A DNA stretch of 64,000 nucleotides, taken from positions 992,001-1,056,000 of the forward strand of contig NZ_FOCL01000001.1 of the NCBI RefSeq assembly GCF_900110105.1, read 5' to 3'. Under the pieces are notes generated by a model. That model was not told where the DNA came from, did no database searches, and was given only the letters and a program-made list of their open reading frames with translations. This DNA comes from Mucilaginibacter gossypiicola (lineage in GTDB: Bacteria; Bacteroidota; Bacteroidia; Sphingobacteriales; Sphingobacteriaceae). How positions within the stretch are numbered: position 1 is the first letter of the stretch; each line of letters begins with the position of its first letter. This document shows positions 42,864 through 51,261 of this stretch, in pieces. A program made the position numbers and the translations under genes.

Positions 42864-45347
42864 TTATTTGATTTCAATATGCACTGAACTGCTTTGCAAT
42901 CCCCTGGCCGATGCCGTTAACGTCGCGGTTCCGGGGGCACCCAACGGCCTCACAATCGCCAATGCTTTACCCTGGTAAACCTGCTTACGTGGCTGCTGAA
43001 AACTGGACATATCAGCAGGGCTCCCGTTACCCACACCTGCGATAGTTGCTGCGCCGGAAATTTTAAAACTGATCTCTAATCCGTTGACTGACGGAACTAA
43101 ATTCCCTTTGGCATCAACCACTTCAACCCTGATAAAGGATAGATCATTTAAACTGGCTCTTATTTTTTTCCTGTCTGCGATCAGGCGGATACCGACAGGA
43201 CTCCCGGCAGTCGACAATGTGCTCGACCCTGTTTCTTTCCCATTGTCAAAAGATTTTGCAACCAAAGTTCCGGGTTGATATTCGATTTGAAATGTGGCGG
43301 TGATAGAACCTCCAGGGACACTTTGCTCGGCAATGATTCTCCCATTCAACTCAAGCTTCACCGTTTTCCCTCTCGTGTAAACATCAACCTGTATTTTCTT
43401 TCCTTCCTGCCCCGACCATGTCCATGACTTAAGTTCGTCAGGCATACCCCAGGTGGCGACAACTTCTTTTTGGCCATCGGGAATTGGACGATGCACCAAC
43501 ATTTCTATTGGACTATGCCGCCATACCACTTTCTTATAATACGCCTCTGGTTTTTGATCACCGATCAGATCAAGATCGCCACAATAGGCATTATAAACCG
43601 GCCAGTTATTACGATAGAATAATCCCATGCCCATCAAGCCTTTTGGCAGCTTTTGTGATTCCGGTACGTAAATCGAATTGCCGATCCCGGCTTCGCCAAT
43701 GTAATCCATCGCCGTCCAACAAAAACCGCCCAGGAACCATGGATATTTTTCTGCAGCGTCCCAATTTTCTAAGGCGGCATTCGCCAAATATTCGGTAGCC
43801 ATGTAGAGCTTTTGAGGATGCTTAGCTCTCTCTGTTTCAAAGCTGTGCAAGATTGTGCTATCACGCTGGAAATAAACAGAGGGGTCAAGGAAATAGTTAT
43901 AACCGTCAATATCAAGGTTTGCCAGGTGGGATTCATAAGCTGTCCAGGGCTTCTTTGTATATGGTGGCAAAAAAACGATGGCATCTGTTACCGGTCGGGT
44001 TGGGTCAAGCCCCCTTACTTCATCAGCCAGCCGTTTAGCATTTACATAGCCGGATGAATCGGGGGCCTCGTAAATTTCATTACCGATGCTCCACATCATG
44101 ACTGACGGGTGATTTCTGTCTCTTAAAACCATCGAAGCCAGATCCCTTCGCGACCATTCTTTAAAATACAGGTGGTAGTCCTGCGGATTTTTGGGTAGTT
44201 CCCACATATCAAATGCTTCATCTAATACCAGCAACCCTAACTTATCACAAGCATTGAGCAACGCTGGCGACGCCGGGTTATGGCTCAAACGAAGGGCATT
44301 GTAACCTGCGGCTTTGATCAGTTCCACTTTACGTTCTTCGGCCCTGTCGATACTCGCTGCACCCAATGGCCCGAGATCGTGATGAATACAGCCGCCTTTT
44401 AATTTTACCGATTGTCCGTTCAGCAACAAGCCTTTTTGGGGATCGAACACCAGGCTGCGAATACCGAATGTTGTGATCGTTTGGTCAACGATCTGATTAT
44501 TTGAGATCAGGGAAACTCTGGCTTTATATAATACCGGTTTATCCAGGTCCCAAAGCTTAGGATGGTTCACTATTAATTTTTGAATAATGTCGGACTGACT
44601 TGCGCGCTCCTTGTGTGATGCAACAACCCGACCGCCCGGATCCAAAATATCGACCTTAACATCAGCAGGCTTTTGATTTTCTATAGTCGTTGTAATGCCT
44701 ATTACAGCTTTGTCCGGGAACACTTCAGATGTGGTGATATAGTTACCCCATAATTTAATATGCGTTGGGTTAACCGGTAGTAACCATACGTGCCTGTATA
44801 TACCAGATCCGGAATACCAGCGACTGTTCTTCCCGGTATTGTCCACCCGTACAGCGATCACATTTGGCTTGCCGGCCGGGTTAAGAAATTCAGTCAGGTC
44901 ATAGGAGAACGAGGTATACCCGTAGGGGTGATTGCCCAAATGATGGCCGTTAATCCAAACATCCGCATTCATGTAAACACCGTCAAACAGCAAGTAAGTT
45001 TTTTTCCCGATGTAGGATTTATCCAATGTAAAAGCCTTACGGTACCAGCCAATACCACCTTCAGTAAATCCGGTGGCAGCTTTTCCTATGGATGCTTTGG
45101 TGAACGGACCTTGCACTTCGCCTTCCTTTTGATCTGGCAGATCTTCAATGCTCCAGTCATGAGGCAAATTCAGTGTTCTCCAGTCGGTATCGTTGAAGCC
45201 CGGACGCTCAGCGCCATAGATCGTATCTTTTTTAAACCGCCAATTCCTGTCAAAACTGATCGCGCGTGAATCCTGCGCATGGCTTACAGAAATACCCGCA
45301 ATCAACAAGAAGCAGAATGAAACTATTACTTTTAAAAAAGCCTCCAT
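42864..45347 (-). CDS. secreted GH2 beta-galactosidase-like enzyme
   Basis: This 827-residue protein has a signal peptide and the GH2 order: jelly-roll sugar-binding domain (LPHDWSIED, DVWINGHHLGNHPYG), immunoglobulin-like domain, catalytic barrel with acid/base Glu in WSIGNEIYEA near 423 and nucleophile Glu in YMATEYLA near 516, then C-terminal DUF4982 and Ig-like domains. The combination is typical of Bacteroidota beta-galactosidases. It is the first gene of the minus-strand operon. Its start codon lies inside operator copy 1 of the Nudix regulator, and the -7 region overlaps copy 2. Confidence 0.92.
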   Translation of the reverse strand: MEAFLKVIVSFCFLLIAGISVSHAQDSRAISFDRNWRFKKDTIYGAERPGFNDTDWRTLNLPHDWSIEDLPDQKEGEVQGPFTKASIGKAATGFTEGGIGWYRKAFTLDKSYIGKKTYLLFDGVYMNADVWINGHHLGNHPYGYTSFSYDLTEFLNPAGKPNVIAVRVDNTGKNSRWYSGSGIYRHVWLLPVNPTHIKLWGNYITTSEVFPDKAVIGITTTIENQKPADVKVDILDPGGRVVASHKERASQSDIIQKLIVNHPKLWDLDKPVLYKARVSLISNNQIVDQTITTFGIRSLVFDPQKGLLLNGQSVKLKGGCIHHDLGPLGAASIDRAEERKVELIKAAGYNALRLSHNPASPALLNACDKLGLLVLDEAFDMWELPKNPQDYHLYFKEWSRRDLASMVLRDRNHPSVMMWSIGNEIYEAPDSSGYVNAKRLADEVRGLDPTRPVTDAIVFLPPYTKKPWTAYESHLANLDIDGYNYFLDPSVYFQRDSTILHSFETERAKHPQKLYMATEYLANAALENWDAAEKYPWFLGGFCWTAMDYIGEAGIGNSIYVPESQKLPKGLMGMGLFYRNNWPVYNAYCGDLDLIGDQKPEAYYKKVVWRHSPIEMLVHRPIPDGQKEVVATWGMPDELKSWTWSGQEGKKIQVDVYTRGKTVKLELNGRIIAEQSVPGGSITATFQIEYQPGTLVAKSFDNGKETGSSTLSTAGSPVGIRLIADRKKIRASLNDLSFIRVEVVDAKGNLVPSVNGLEISFKISGAATIAGVGNGSPADMSSFQQPRKQVYQGKALAIVRPLGAPGTATLTASARGLQSSSVHIEIK

Positions 45348-45435
45348 TTACCTTTTCGTATTATTTACGTAAAGGTAAATGAAAAGAAATCTCAATTCCA
45401 AATACTAATCCGTATTTTTTACGATAAGGTAAAAT
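45345..45435. promoter_or_regulatory. three operator copies between GH2 operon and Nudix regulator
   Basis: The 18-base motif with invariant core TACG-N2-AAGGTAAA occurs three times: minus strand 45345-45362, plus strand 45364-45381 and plus strand 45418-45435. The first two form an inverted pair with 11-bp perfect outer arms. Copy 2 overlaps the likely GH2 promoter (TACCTTTA on the minus strand) and copy 3 lies just ahead of the regulator's -7 box. This is the expected layout for repression of both genes by the Nudix regulator. Confidence 0.7.
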
Positions 45436-45439
45436 TACT

Positions 45440-45447
45440 TATATTTG
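45440..45447 (+). promoter_or_regulatory. Bacteroidota -7 promoter box of the Nudix regulator
   Basis: TATATTTG fits TAnnTTTG exactly and lies 19 bases before the ATG at 45467. Operator copy 3 ends 4 bases upstream. Confidence 0.65.
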
Positions 45448-45466
45448 CAAACCGGAAAAAAGAAAG

Positions 45467-46240
45467 ATGGATACCAACGCAGCTGAAGACTTTTTCAAAA
45501 ACTCAAGTAATTTCTTACTTAACGTAGCCGTTGACAACGTGATATTCGGCTACCACGAGAAGGAATTAAAAGTATTATTACAACAGCCTTTTGCCCTGGA
45601 TAAGTGGACAGTTACCGGTGGTTACATTCAGAAAACCGAATCCATAGCAGAAGCCGCCGCCAGGGTTGCACACATGAGGACGGGTTTAACAGGTTTGTTT
45701 CTGGAGCAATTTCAATCATTCGGCAACCCACAGCGTGTAAAAGATAATGGCTTTACAGCAAAACATATCGCAGAGGTAACCGGCTATGATATTCCGGAAA
45801 ACTCCTGGATATTCGACTATTTCGTATCCATTGCATTTTATACCCTCACTGAATTCTCTAAAGTCAAAATCACAAAATCCGAGTTCGAGGCAGAGTGCCA
45901 ATGGTGGCCGGTGAGCGAATTACCCCTCATGATGTTTGATCATGAATTGATCATAAAAGAAGCACTGAAAGCATTGCGATTGCACATCGCCCATTACCCT
46001 ATTGGTTACGAATTATTGGAAGAGAAGTTTACCCTACCGGAAATACATAACCTTTATGAAACCATTTTGGCTAAGCCGCTTGATGACCGAAACTTTACCA
46101 AAAAATTATTGGCAACCGGCATCATTACCAAATTAAATGAAAAAAGACAAATCAGCGGACACCGCCCACCTTATCTGTATAAATTCAATAAAGAAAAATA
46201 CGACGAGGGGCTTAAAAGCGGGGTTGAGTTAGTATTTTAG
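45467..46240 (+). CDS. Nudix-domain transcriptional regulator (NrtR/AraR type)
   Basis: This 257-residue protein joins an N-terminal Nudix fold (about residues 15-150) to a C-terminal winged helix (about 175-250, with FTKKLLATGIITKLNEKR). The Nudix box region reads GGYIQKTESIAEAAARVAHM: the first Gly and Glu are kept, but the catalytic RE and EE pairs are lost (RV and MR). It should therefore bind a sugar or nucleotide ligand rather than hydrolyse it. In Bacteroidota such proteins control arabinose, xylose and other sugar genes. It is divergent from the GH2 operon across three operator copies, so it probably represses both. Confidence 0.88.
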   Translation: MDTNAAEDFFKNSSNFLLNVAVDNVIFGYHEKELKVLLQQPFALDKWTVTGGYIQKTESIAEAAARVAHMRTGLTGLFLEQFQSFGNPQRVKDNGFTAKHIAEVTGYDIPENSWIFDYFVSIAFYTLTEFSKVKITKSEFEAECQWWPVSELPLMMFDHELIIKEALKALRLHIAHYPIGYELLEEKFTLPEIHNLYETILAKPLDDRNFTKKLLATGIITKLNEKRQISGHRPPYLYKFNKEKYDEGLKSGVELVF

Positions 46241-46436
46241 GACTAACTGAAACCATAATACCTTCCATGAAAAACAAATCCCCAAAATGGGGGCCCAAAT
46301 TAGCTTCGAAAACATGAGATAATTACAATTTTAGATGAAGGTAAAATGGCGACAGAATTTCTTTGTAAATTTTCAGCAACTATATTAGATATCATTCCCG
46401 AAAATAAAATCTCGCTGAGTCTTTAGTTAAAATTTA

Positions 46437-46507
46437 TGGTTCGATGTTATGAGCAATAAATCATCTTCAACCAGATAATTAATTGCTGGCTTCGGAACAT
46501 CGAACCA
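46437..46507. repeat. 12-bp inverted repeat with 47-base centre
   Basis: TGGTTCGATGTT (46437-46448) and AACATCGAACCA (46496-46507) are perfect inverted repeats. A nested AGCAAT/ATTGCT pair lies inside. This could be a recombination or protein-binding site, or a small non-autonomous element. Confidence 0.5.
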
Positions 46508-46587
46508 GAAAGCTCCAATAAAAAATACAGTATTTAACTCAAATGCAAAGATTTACAAATGGAAAATTTAGGGTTTGTTGGGTTTTG

Positions 46588-46719
46588 CCCAGTTGGGTTG
46601 ACCTTATTGTGCTCAAACCAAAAAGTGCCTTTACAGCTTTAAAGGCAGATTGCAAAAAAAACGAAAATAGAAAACGGCCTTTACAATATCGCAAAGGCCG
46701 TTCAGTGCACCCAACTGGG
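46588..46719. repeat. nested hairpins, possible structured RNA or mobile-element remnant
   Basis: Outer arms CCCAGTTGGGT (46588-46598) and ACCCAACTGGG (46709-46719) pair perfectly. Inside are two hairpins: TGCCTTTA/TAAAGGCA (46626-46647, 6-base loop) and AACGGCCTTT/AAAGGCCGTT (46673-46702, 10-base loop). Together they would fold as a three-way junction. Confidence 0.5.
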
Positions 46720-46800
46720 TGCTTATCCATCGATGACGTAATTTAGAAATAGCAGCAGTTGGCTTTCATCTCTTTGACTATAGCCAGTTTATACCTTAAC

Positions 46801-47610
46801 CTATCTGGCAACTATTGTTTTTGTCTGTGTTGTATGGGCGCTGAAATATCCTAAAGTTACCGGAGTGATATTTGTGGGCGGATCAGACGGCGTAACGCTC
46901 CCCCCCGGCCCTACCTGCGATTGTTGTGATAGGGTGAGCCAATACAGATACATCGGATGATCGATGCACTGCATTTCGACTGTAACCGTATCACCTGCGT
47001 GTATCGCGTTTTCATCCCCGTCTCCACCCCGAAGCACCATGTTCGTTGCCAGGCCGTCATTAAACTGGTCGTTCGTCGCAAATACATCTTTTACCTGCAC
47101 CCCGTTCACGTATTCTACAAAGCGGTATTGGTTTGCCAAACCAGCCGGATCACGATAATAAGCGGTAACTTGCTTTTTAGGATTATCACCAGTGCTGATC
47201 GCCTGATTTTTTGAACTGAGCGAATCCAGGGTAACAACCTGCGGCATGGTGGAAACAGCCGTATAGGTAATTTCTTTGATCAGCGCAGTCATTGTATAGG
47301 TGTTGCCGGGAATACCTGTTAGCTGTGTATTGGTATAAGTGCCAGCAACACCTTCCACAAACAAGTAGCTGTTACCGGCCTGGTCAGTAACCGTTATAGT
47401 AGCGCCCGACACTGCCGGATACGTATTTGTGTTAGTGAATGGCACGTTTGTACTTAACTTAAAGATTTGTGGCCCCGTACCATTGGTAATGTTACCTTCA
47501 ATCACCAGTTTACCGCTTTCATCATTAAGTTTCAGATCGACTACCTTCGTGCACGACGAAGCGAATAACAAGATACAGGCAGTCAGGATATAATATGGAA
47601 TGTGTTTCAT
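46801..47610 (-). CDS. DUF4249 outer-membrane lipoprotein
   Basis: This 269-residue protein has a lipoprotein signal (LFASSCTKV, Cys near residue 20) and the beta-rich DUF4249 pattern: KLVIEGNITNGTGPQIFKL, SGATITVTDQAGN, GTYTNTQLTGIPGNTYTM. Proteins of this family are usually encoded right after a TonB receptor and are thought to work with it at the cell surface; no ligand is known. The gene lies 6 bases after the receptor gene, so they form one operon. It is near normal family length. Confidence 0.85.
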   Translation of the reverse strand: MKHIPYYILTACILLFASSCTKVVDLKLNDESGKLVIEGNITNGTGPQIFKLSTNVPFTNTNTYPAVSGATITVTDQAGNSYLFVEGVAGTYTNTQLTGIPGNTYTMTALIKEITYTAVSTMPQVVTLDSLSSKNQAISTGDNPKKQVTAYYRDPAGLANQYRFVEYVNGVQVKDVFATNDQFNDGLATNMVLRGGDGDENAIHAGDTVTVEMQCIDHPMYLYWLTLSQQSQVGPGGSVTPSDPPTNITPVTLGYFSAHTTQTKTIVAR

Positions 47611-47616
47611 TGGAGA

Positions 47617-49941
47617 TTAAAATTTAAAGTTCCAGGTTACTGATGGAATTGGGGTTGCGAAAATGCTGGTTTGTACAGCTTCTGTGGTATTAGGGACTGT
47701 TTTGCTGTCCCGGAAAGTGATGGAATATGGCTCGCGGCTGCCATACAGATTGTAAATACTAAAAGTCCAGCTGGAGTGGTATTTCTTATGTTGTTTACCT
47801 TCCAGTGTGGCACCTATATCGAGACGGTTAATAGCCGGTTCACGGGATGCGTCGCGGGCCGAATAGGAGAATGTGGTTAAACCGCCTACTTCGTATTTAC
47901 CCGTCGGAAAGGTCACGGCCTGCCCGGTGCTGTAAACAAATGTACCTGAAAGCGACCAGCGTTTGGTCAGCTGGTAAATCCCCACTACCGAAAGATCATT
48001 CCGACGGTCCTGTGGTGCTGCAAAATAATTACCATTGTTTATTGCGGCAAACTTATCCTCCGTTTTGGAAAGCGTATAGCCTATCCATCCATTGAATTTG
48101 CCGTATTTCTTCTTCAGAAACAGTTCCAGGCCGTAAGCCCTGCCCGAACCATACACCAATTGCGATTCTACATCCTGGTTAGCAACCAGCTGTGCCCCAT
48201 CTTTATAATTGATCTGGTTTTGCAGCCATTTATAATAAACCTCTGCCGAAAACTCAAATTGGTTATCACTAAAATTCCTGAACCAGCCGGTTGAGATCTG
48301 ATCGGCAATTTCGGGTTTGATATTATTGCTGCTCATCACATACAGGTCGGTAGGTGAACTGGTGGTGGAATTGGTCAGCAGGTGGATATTCTGGGTGTTG
48401 CGGTTATAAGAGAACTTAAATGAGCTAACGCTGTCCAACTGATAACTGGCAGACAACCGGGGTTCCGGATTAAAATAATTTTTTACTATGCTGCCGGAAC
48501 CGTGGGATTTGGTTCCGCTTACATTTCCTGCCGCATTATAAGTATTAAAAGAACCGGGCCCGTACAAAGAAAAGTCGCTTAATCTCACCCCATAAAGGAT
48601 GCTTAACCTGTTACTTGCCTTCCATTCATCGCTTATATACGCAGCGCTTTCAAAGCCATACCGCTGCTCTACATTAATATTATTTACCGTGTTTGACGAT
48701 GAAGATATATTACCCGGCGCAATTGAGTGGTGAAGAACGTTGATACCGAATTTGATGCGGTGATGGTCGCTGGCGGCGTATTGAAAGTCTTCCTTAAAAT
48801 TGATATCATTTATTTTGGAGGTTGCTTCAAAACTGTCATTGCTTTCAAAACTCTGGATCTGATAGTTATAATTACTGTAGATCAGTGAGGTGTTTGAAAA
48901 GAGTTTAGGGCTGAAGATATGGTTAAACCTGATGGTGCCTGTTTTGTTGCCCCAGTTAGTCCCGAAGATATTATCAAGGCCGATAACATCCTTACCGAAA
49001 TACCCGGAAAGGAATATGGCATTGTTTTGATTGAAATGGTAATTAAATTTGGCGTTGAAATCATAGAAATACAGCGAACTGCCTTTGATCGACGAATCTT
49101 TAGCGAGCTTGGTGAATACGTCAATATAAGTTCCCCTGGCGCTGACCATAAATGAGCCTTTGCCGCTGTCGATAGGGCCTTCTACTTTTAAACGTGAAGC
49201 GATCAGTCCTAATCCACCTTGTACGGTAAAGTTCTTGCTATTGCCATCGTTCATGTTGACATCCAGCACAGATGACAAGCGGCCACCGTATTCTGCGGGC
49301 ATGCCTCCCTTGTAAATATCTACTCCTTTTATGGCGTCCGAATTAAAAGTAGAAAAGATGCCAAATAAGTGTGAAGCATTATAAACAGGTGCGCCATCCA
49401 GCAGGATCAGGTTCTGATCAGAAGAACCGCCGCGCACATAGAAACCTGTATTCCCTTCGCCGGCGGATTTGACGCCCGGCATTAGTGCAATGGTTTTCAG
49501 GATATCCTTTTCGCCCAAAACAACCGGTACTTTGTTGATCTGCGACATATTCAATTTCTCTACGCCCATCTGGGGAGAAACGATCTGATCATTGTTCGGC
49601 CGGCTGGCACTTATCACTACTTCGTTCAATGTACTTTTGGATTCCAGCTTAATATCTATGGCCTGGCTTTTATGCAGCGACAGCTGTTTGGTCTGCGTAT
49701 CATAGCCGATATAAGTATAGATCAGTGTATACTCTCCTTCTGGTGCCGATAGGGAATAAAAGCCGAAGTTGTTGCTGGAGGTACCGCTTTGCGGTAATTC
49801 TTTGATACGTACAGATGCGCCGATAAGGGTTTCACCTGTTGTGGCATCTTTAATGGTACCGCTGATAGTCACTTTTTTCTGGCCGTAGGCTGTTGAAATT
49901 AAACATAAAAAAGCAACAAAAAATAAAAAGCATCTGGGCAT
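47617..49941 (-). CDS. TonB-dependent outer-membrane receptor partnered with DUF4249
   Basis: This 774-residue protein has a signal peptide (MPRCFLFFVAFLCLISTAYG), a carboxypeptidase-regulatory-like domain (about 24-105, VTISGTIKDATTGETLIGAS), a plug domain (about 120-220, with MPGVKSAGEGNTGFYVRGG and LLDGAPVYN) and a 22-strand barrel. It is shorter than SusC proteins and lacks an STN domain. It should import an unknown ligand using TonB energy. Its promoter region is shared with a LytS/LytTR system and contains two direct 11-bp repeats 27-58 bases upstream of its -7 box, so it is a likely target of that regulator. Confidence 0.92.
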   Translation of the reverse strand: MPRCFLFFVAFLCLISTAYGQKKVTISGTIKDATTGETLIGASVRIKELPQSGTSSNNFGFYSLSAPEGEYTLIYTYIGYDTQTKQLSLHKSQAIDIKLESKSTLNEVVISASRPNNDQIVSPQMGVEKLNMSQINKVPVVLGEKDILKTIALMPGVKSAGEGNTGFYVRGGSSDQNLILLDGAPVYNASHLFGIFSTFNSDAIKGVDIYKGGMPAEYGGRLSSVLDVNMNDGNSKNFTVQGGLGLIASRLKVEGPIDSGKGSFMVSARGTYIDVFTKLAKDSSIKGSSLYFYDFNAKFNYHFNQNNAIFLSGYFGKDVIGLDNIFGTNWGNKTGTIRFNHIFSPKLFSNTSLIYSNYNYQIQSFESNDSFEATSKINDINFKEDFQYAASDHHRIKFGINVLHHSIAPGNISSSSNTVNNINVEQRYGFESAAYISDEWKASNRLSILYGVRLSDFSLYGPGSFNTYNAAGNVSGTKSHGSGSIVKNYFNPEPRLSASYQLDSVSSFKFSYNRNTQNIHLLTNSTTSSPTDLYVMSSNNIKPEIADQISTGWFRNFSDNQFEFSAEVYYKWLQNQINYKDGAQLVANQDVESQLVYGSGRAYGLELFLKKKYGKFNGWIGYTLSKTEDKFAAINNGNYFAAPQDRRNDLSVVGIYQLTKRWSLSGTFVYSTGQAVTFPTGKYEVGGLTTFSYSARDASREPAINRLDIGATLEGKQHKKYHSSWTFSIYNLYGSREPYSITFRDSKTVPNTTEAVQTSIFATPIPSVTWNFKF

Positions 49942-49959
49942 GGTTAATCAAATTTGAGC

Positions 49960-49967
49960 CAAAACTA
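49960..49967 (-). promoter_or_regulatory. Bacteroidota -7 promoter box of the TonB receptor operon
   Basis: The minus strand reads TAGTTTTG, an exact TAnnTTTG, 19 bases before the ATG at 49941. The two LytTR-type repeats lie upstream at about -40 to -71. Confidence 0.6.
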
Positions 49968-49993
49968 TGCGCGGCTCAGATGCCATTTTTTCA

Positions 49994-50025
49994 TATTATA
50001 CCAAAGCAGCTAATTATTATACCAA
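49994..50025 (-). promoter_or_regulatory. direct-repeat pair A, probable LytTR site for the TonB receptor
   Basis: Read toward the receptor gene, TTGGTATAATA occurs twice without mismatch, at 50015-50025 and 49994-50004. The starts are 21 bases apart (two helix turns). LytTR-family regulators bind such direct repeats with 21-22 base period. Confidence 0.7.
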
Positions 50026-50118
50026 TGTACTTTCCGTTTATAGAATTGAAAAACACTGTATTGATCTGCAGGTGACTTGATACTCAACCTGAAATATAAA
50101 TAAAGCGGATATCCCTGT

Positions 50119-50150
50119 TTGGTATAATAACCACGGGTTTTCGTATAATT
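50119..50150 (+). promoter_or_regulatory. direct-repeat pair B, probable LytTR site for the lytS-lytR pair
   Basis: Read toward the kinase gene, TTGGTATAATA (50119-50129) is followed 21 bases later by TTCGTATAATT (50140-50150), a 9/11 match. It has the same spacing and almost the same distance to the start codon as pair A on the opposite side. Confidence 0.68.
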
Positions 50151-50182
50151 CATCAAATGGGATAAGCTGGATTCTTTACCTT

Positions 50183-50190
50183 TAAGTTTG
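50183..50190 (+). promoter_or_regulatory. Bacteroidota -7 promoter box of the LytS/LytTR operon
   Basis: TAAGTTTG fits TAnnTTTG exactly, 15 bases before the ATG at 50206. It overlaps the alternative TTG start at 50188, which is therefore unlikely. Confidence 0.6.
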
Positions 50191-50205
50191 AATAAATTTA
50201 GCACT

Positions 50206-51261
50206 ATGGACTCCGTGAACAGGGTAAAGACCTTTAACAATGATATTATTCTCCAGTTTATCATAGACCGGAAATACCGTGTATTGCGGCATTTGATACT
50301 GGTCACTCTTTTGTGCGCTGCCTTTTATAATAGTAAGATCGGGTACCCTGCCCCGGCAAGTCTGTATGTTAAGTTCAGTATCTCGCTTATCGTATTGGGC
50401 CTGTTATATGTCAACATGTATTGGCTGGTTCCTAAATTTCTTTTCAAGGATAATTACATGGGCTACTGCTTATGGAATATTATCTTATTTGGATTGGCCC
50501 ATATAGCCGGCTTTTACACCAGGCGTCTCATAGCCAGTTATTTCGGCCAGGTTGTCACCCCGAAAGAGCAATCCAACTGGGTGGCATTTTACTTAGTTTT
50601 CACCGTACTGATGGGCGCTTCGGCGGCGGTCAAACTGTTTCAACGATGGATCATAGACTCGCAGCGGATCAACGAATTAGAAACGGCAACGATACAGTCG
50701 GAGTTAGAGAACCTGAAAAAGCAGATCAATCCCCATTTTCTTTTTAATACTTTAAATAACGCTAACGTACTGATTTATAAAGACCCTGAAAAAGCCTCTG
50801 AGGTATTAATGAAACTGAGCGACCTGCTGCGTTACCAACTTTATGACAGCACCCGCGGCAAGATATTTTTAAGTTCGGATATTCATTTTTTGGAGGATTT
50901 TTTAAACCTGGAGAAGATCAGGCGTGATAACTTTGACTTTACCATTACTATGGAGGGCGGTTTACAGGGAGTTGAAGTACCACCGTTATTGTTTATCACC
51001 TTTATAGAAAATGCGGTAAAACACAATAATGACGCGGAGGAACGTTCTTTTGTACACGTATTGTTCGCCTTTAAAGGAAAGGAGTTGAATTTTCATTGTA
51101 TCAATTCCAAACCAAGGATACCAGTTAAGCGGAGTGTTAGCGGTGGTTTGGGTTTATCCAATGTAAAGCGCAGGCTGGAACTGATCTATCCGGAAAGGCA
51201 TGAGCTATGGATCACAGATAATACTGAAACCTTTAATGTGCATTTAACTATAAAAATATGA
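50206..51261 (+). CDS. LytS-type sensor histidine kinase
   Basis: This protein of 351 residues has four membrane segments in its first 150 residues, a short coiled coil (QRINELETATIQSELENL) and the His_kinase domain with the acceptor His in QINPHFLFNTLNN near residue 180. A short HATPase domain follows (ITFIENAVKHN, GGLGLSNVKRRL). There is no extracellular sensor domain, so it probably senses a membrane signal. It overlaps the LytTR regulator gene by 4 bases. The ATG at 50206 is preferred because the promoter box covers the upstream TTG. Confidence 0.92.
   Translation: MDSVNRVKTFNNDIILQFIIDRKYRVLRHLILVTLLCAAFYNSKIGYPAPASLYVKFSISLIVLGLLYVNMYWLVPKFLFKDNYMGYCLWNIILFGLAHIAGFYTRRLIASYFGQVVTPKEQSNWVAFYLVFTVLMGASAAVKLFQRWIIDSQRINELETATIQSELENLKKQINPHFLFNTLNNANVLIYKDPEKASEVLMKLSDLLRYQLYDSTRGKIFLSSDIHFLEDFLNLEKIRRDNFDFTITMEGGLQGVEVPPLLFITFIENAVKHNNDAEERSFVHVLFAFKGKELNFHCINSKPRIPVKRSVSGGLGLSNVKRRLELIYPERHELWITDNTETFNVHLTIKI

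Larger units (their letters stand above)
46241..46800. other. gene-free spacer with two large inverted-repeat structures
   Basis: This 560-base spacer lies between the Nudix regulator and the end of the DUF4249 operon. It holds a 12-bp inverted repeat (46437-46507) and a nested three-stem structure (46588-46719). No convincing open frame is present. Confidence 0.55.

Noticed and set aside
46539..46730. Open frames of 63-67 codons on both strands
   Set aside because: They coincide with the nested inverted repeats, have unusual composition and no recognisable start context; the two strands mirror each other because of the palindromes.
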